From: Trichostrongylus colubriformis
Taxonomy: Eukaryota > Nematoda > Chromadorea > Rhabditida > Trichostrongylidae
DNA: 64,000 nucleotides
Assembly (NCBI GenBank): GCA_963978905.1
Contig: OZ022259.1
Coordinates: forward strand, 31,349,994-31,413,993
Direction of reading: 5' to 3'
The translations under genes were made by a program, and so were the position numbers. The notes under the pieces were generated by a model that saw only the letters and a list, made by a program, of their open reading frames with translations, ran no database searches and was not told the origin of the DNA. This document shows positions 63,905-64,000 of this stretch, one piece after another (the stretch's first letter is position 1; each line of letters opens with the position of its first letter).

Positions 63905-64000
63905 GAGGAACCGTATCTCATTCGGATTTTTGTTTTTTTTTCGCGTGAAGCCGCGTATGACAAAAGAAAAAATACAACATGAACATATGGGTAACACAAG
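63905..64000. repeat. MITE family 1 copy cut by the window end
   Basis: TTTTTTTTCGCGTGAAGCCG, then AAAATACAACATGAACATAT and GGGTAACACAAG match the right arm of the complete copies. Confidence 0.65.

Overview
This is eukaryotic DNA, most probably from a clade V parasitic nematode of the hookworm/strongylid type. The evidence is short exons joined by many 50-80 bp introns ending in TTTTCAG-like acceptors, a few multi-kilobase introns packed with repeats, and a nematode-like 4-hydroxyphenylpyruvate dioxygenase gene. Mariner relics, small inverted-repeat elements (MITEs) and an RTE-type LINE fill most of the rest. The species assignment is an inference. Exon boundaries below were placed by hand from splice sites and reading-frame phase. 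In the five multi-exon models at 22720-29035, 32158-40847, 52220-56363, 56481-58398 and, within its two clean introns, 2965-3988, every junction is in phase.

Layout. 1-2.5 kb: a MITE fragment and two dead mariner-type elements. 2.97-3.99 kb: end of a plus-strand gene of unknown function with one apparent frame break. 4-22.7 kb: no gene I can defend, apart from a weak signal-peptide exon near 10.6 kb. This stretch holds a mariner nested in a MITE, a full-length dead mariner (17.9-19.1 kb), two palindromic mariner derivatives, a Tc1-like element and several MITEs. 22.7-29.0 kb: the complete minus-strand hpd gene (11 exons, 395 aa), starting with an exon whose only coding content is ATG. 32.2-40.8 kb: a minus-strand gene for an unrecognised 180-aa protein; its 5.6-kb second intron holds a LINE, a tRNA-like unit and MITEs. 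44.2 kb: one isolated plus-strand exon. 44.9-52.2 kb: palindromic MITEs, a SINE and AT-rich DNA.

52.2-58.4 kb: a tail-to-tail pair. On the plus strand is an adaptor-like protein with a PTB-like domain (at least 418 aa, 5' end missing). On the minus strand is a 345-aa coiled-coil protein of unknown family. Their stop codons are 117 bp apart and their AATAAA signals lie 4 bp apart on opposite strands, so the transcripts should overlap. 58.8-64 kb: dispersed repeats and MITEs.

The best candidate for something undescribed is an inverted, diverged copy of the largest exon of the PTB gene. It lies in the next intron, about 540 bp away, so the pre-mRNA could fold into a roughly 200-bp imperfect hairpin that includes coding sequence. 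I see no prokaryotic features, no CRISPR and no canonical tRNA. No gene relationship beyond the convergent pair (for example an operon) can be shown.
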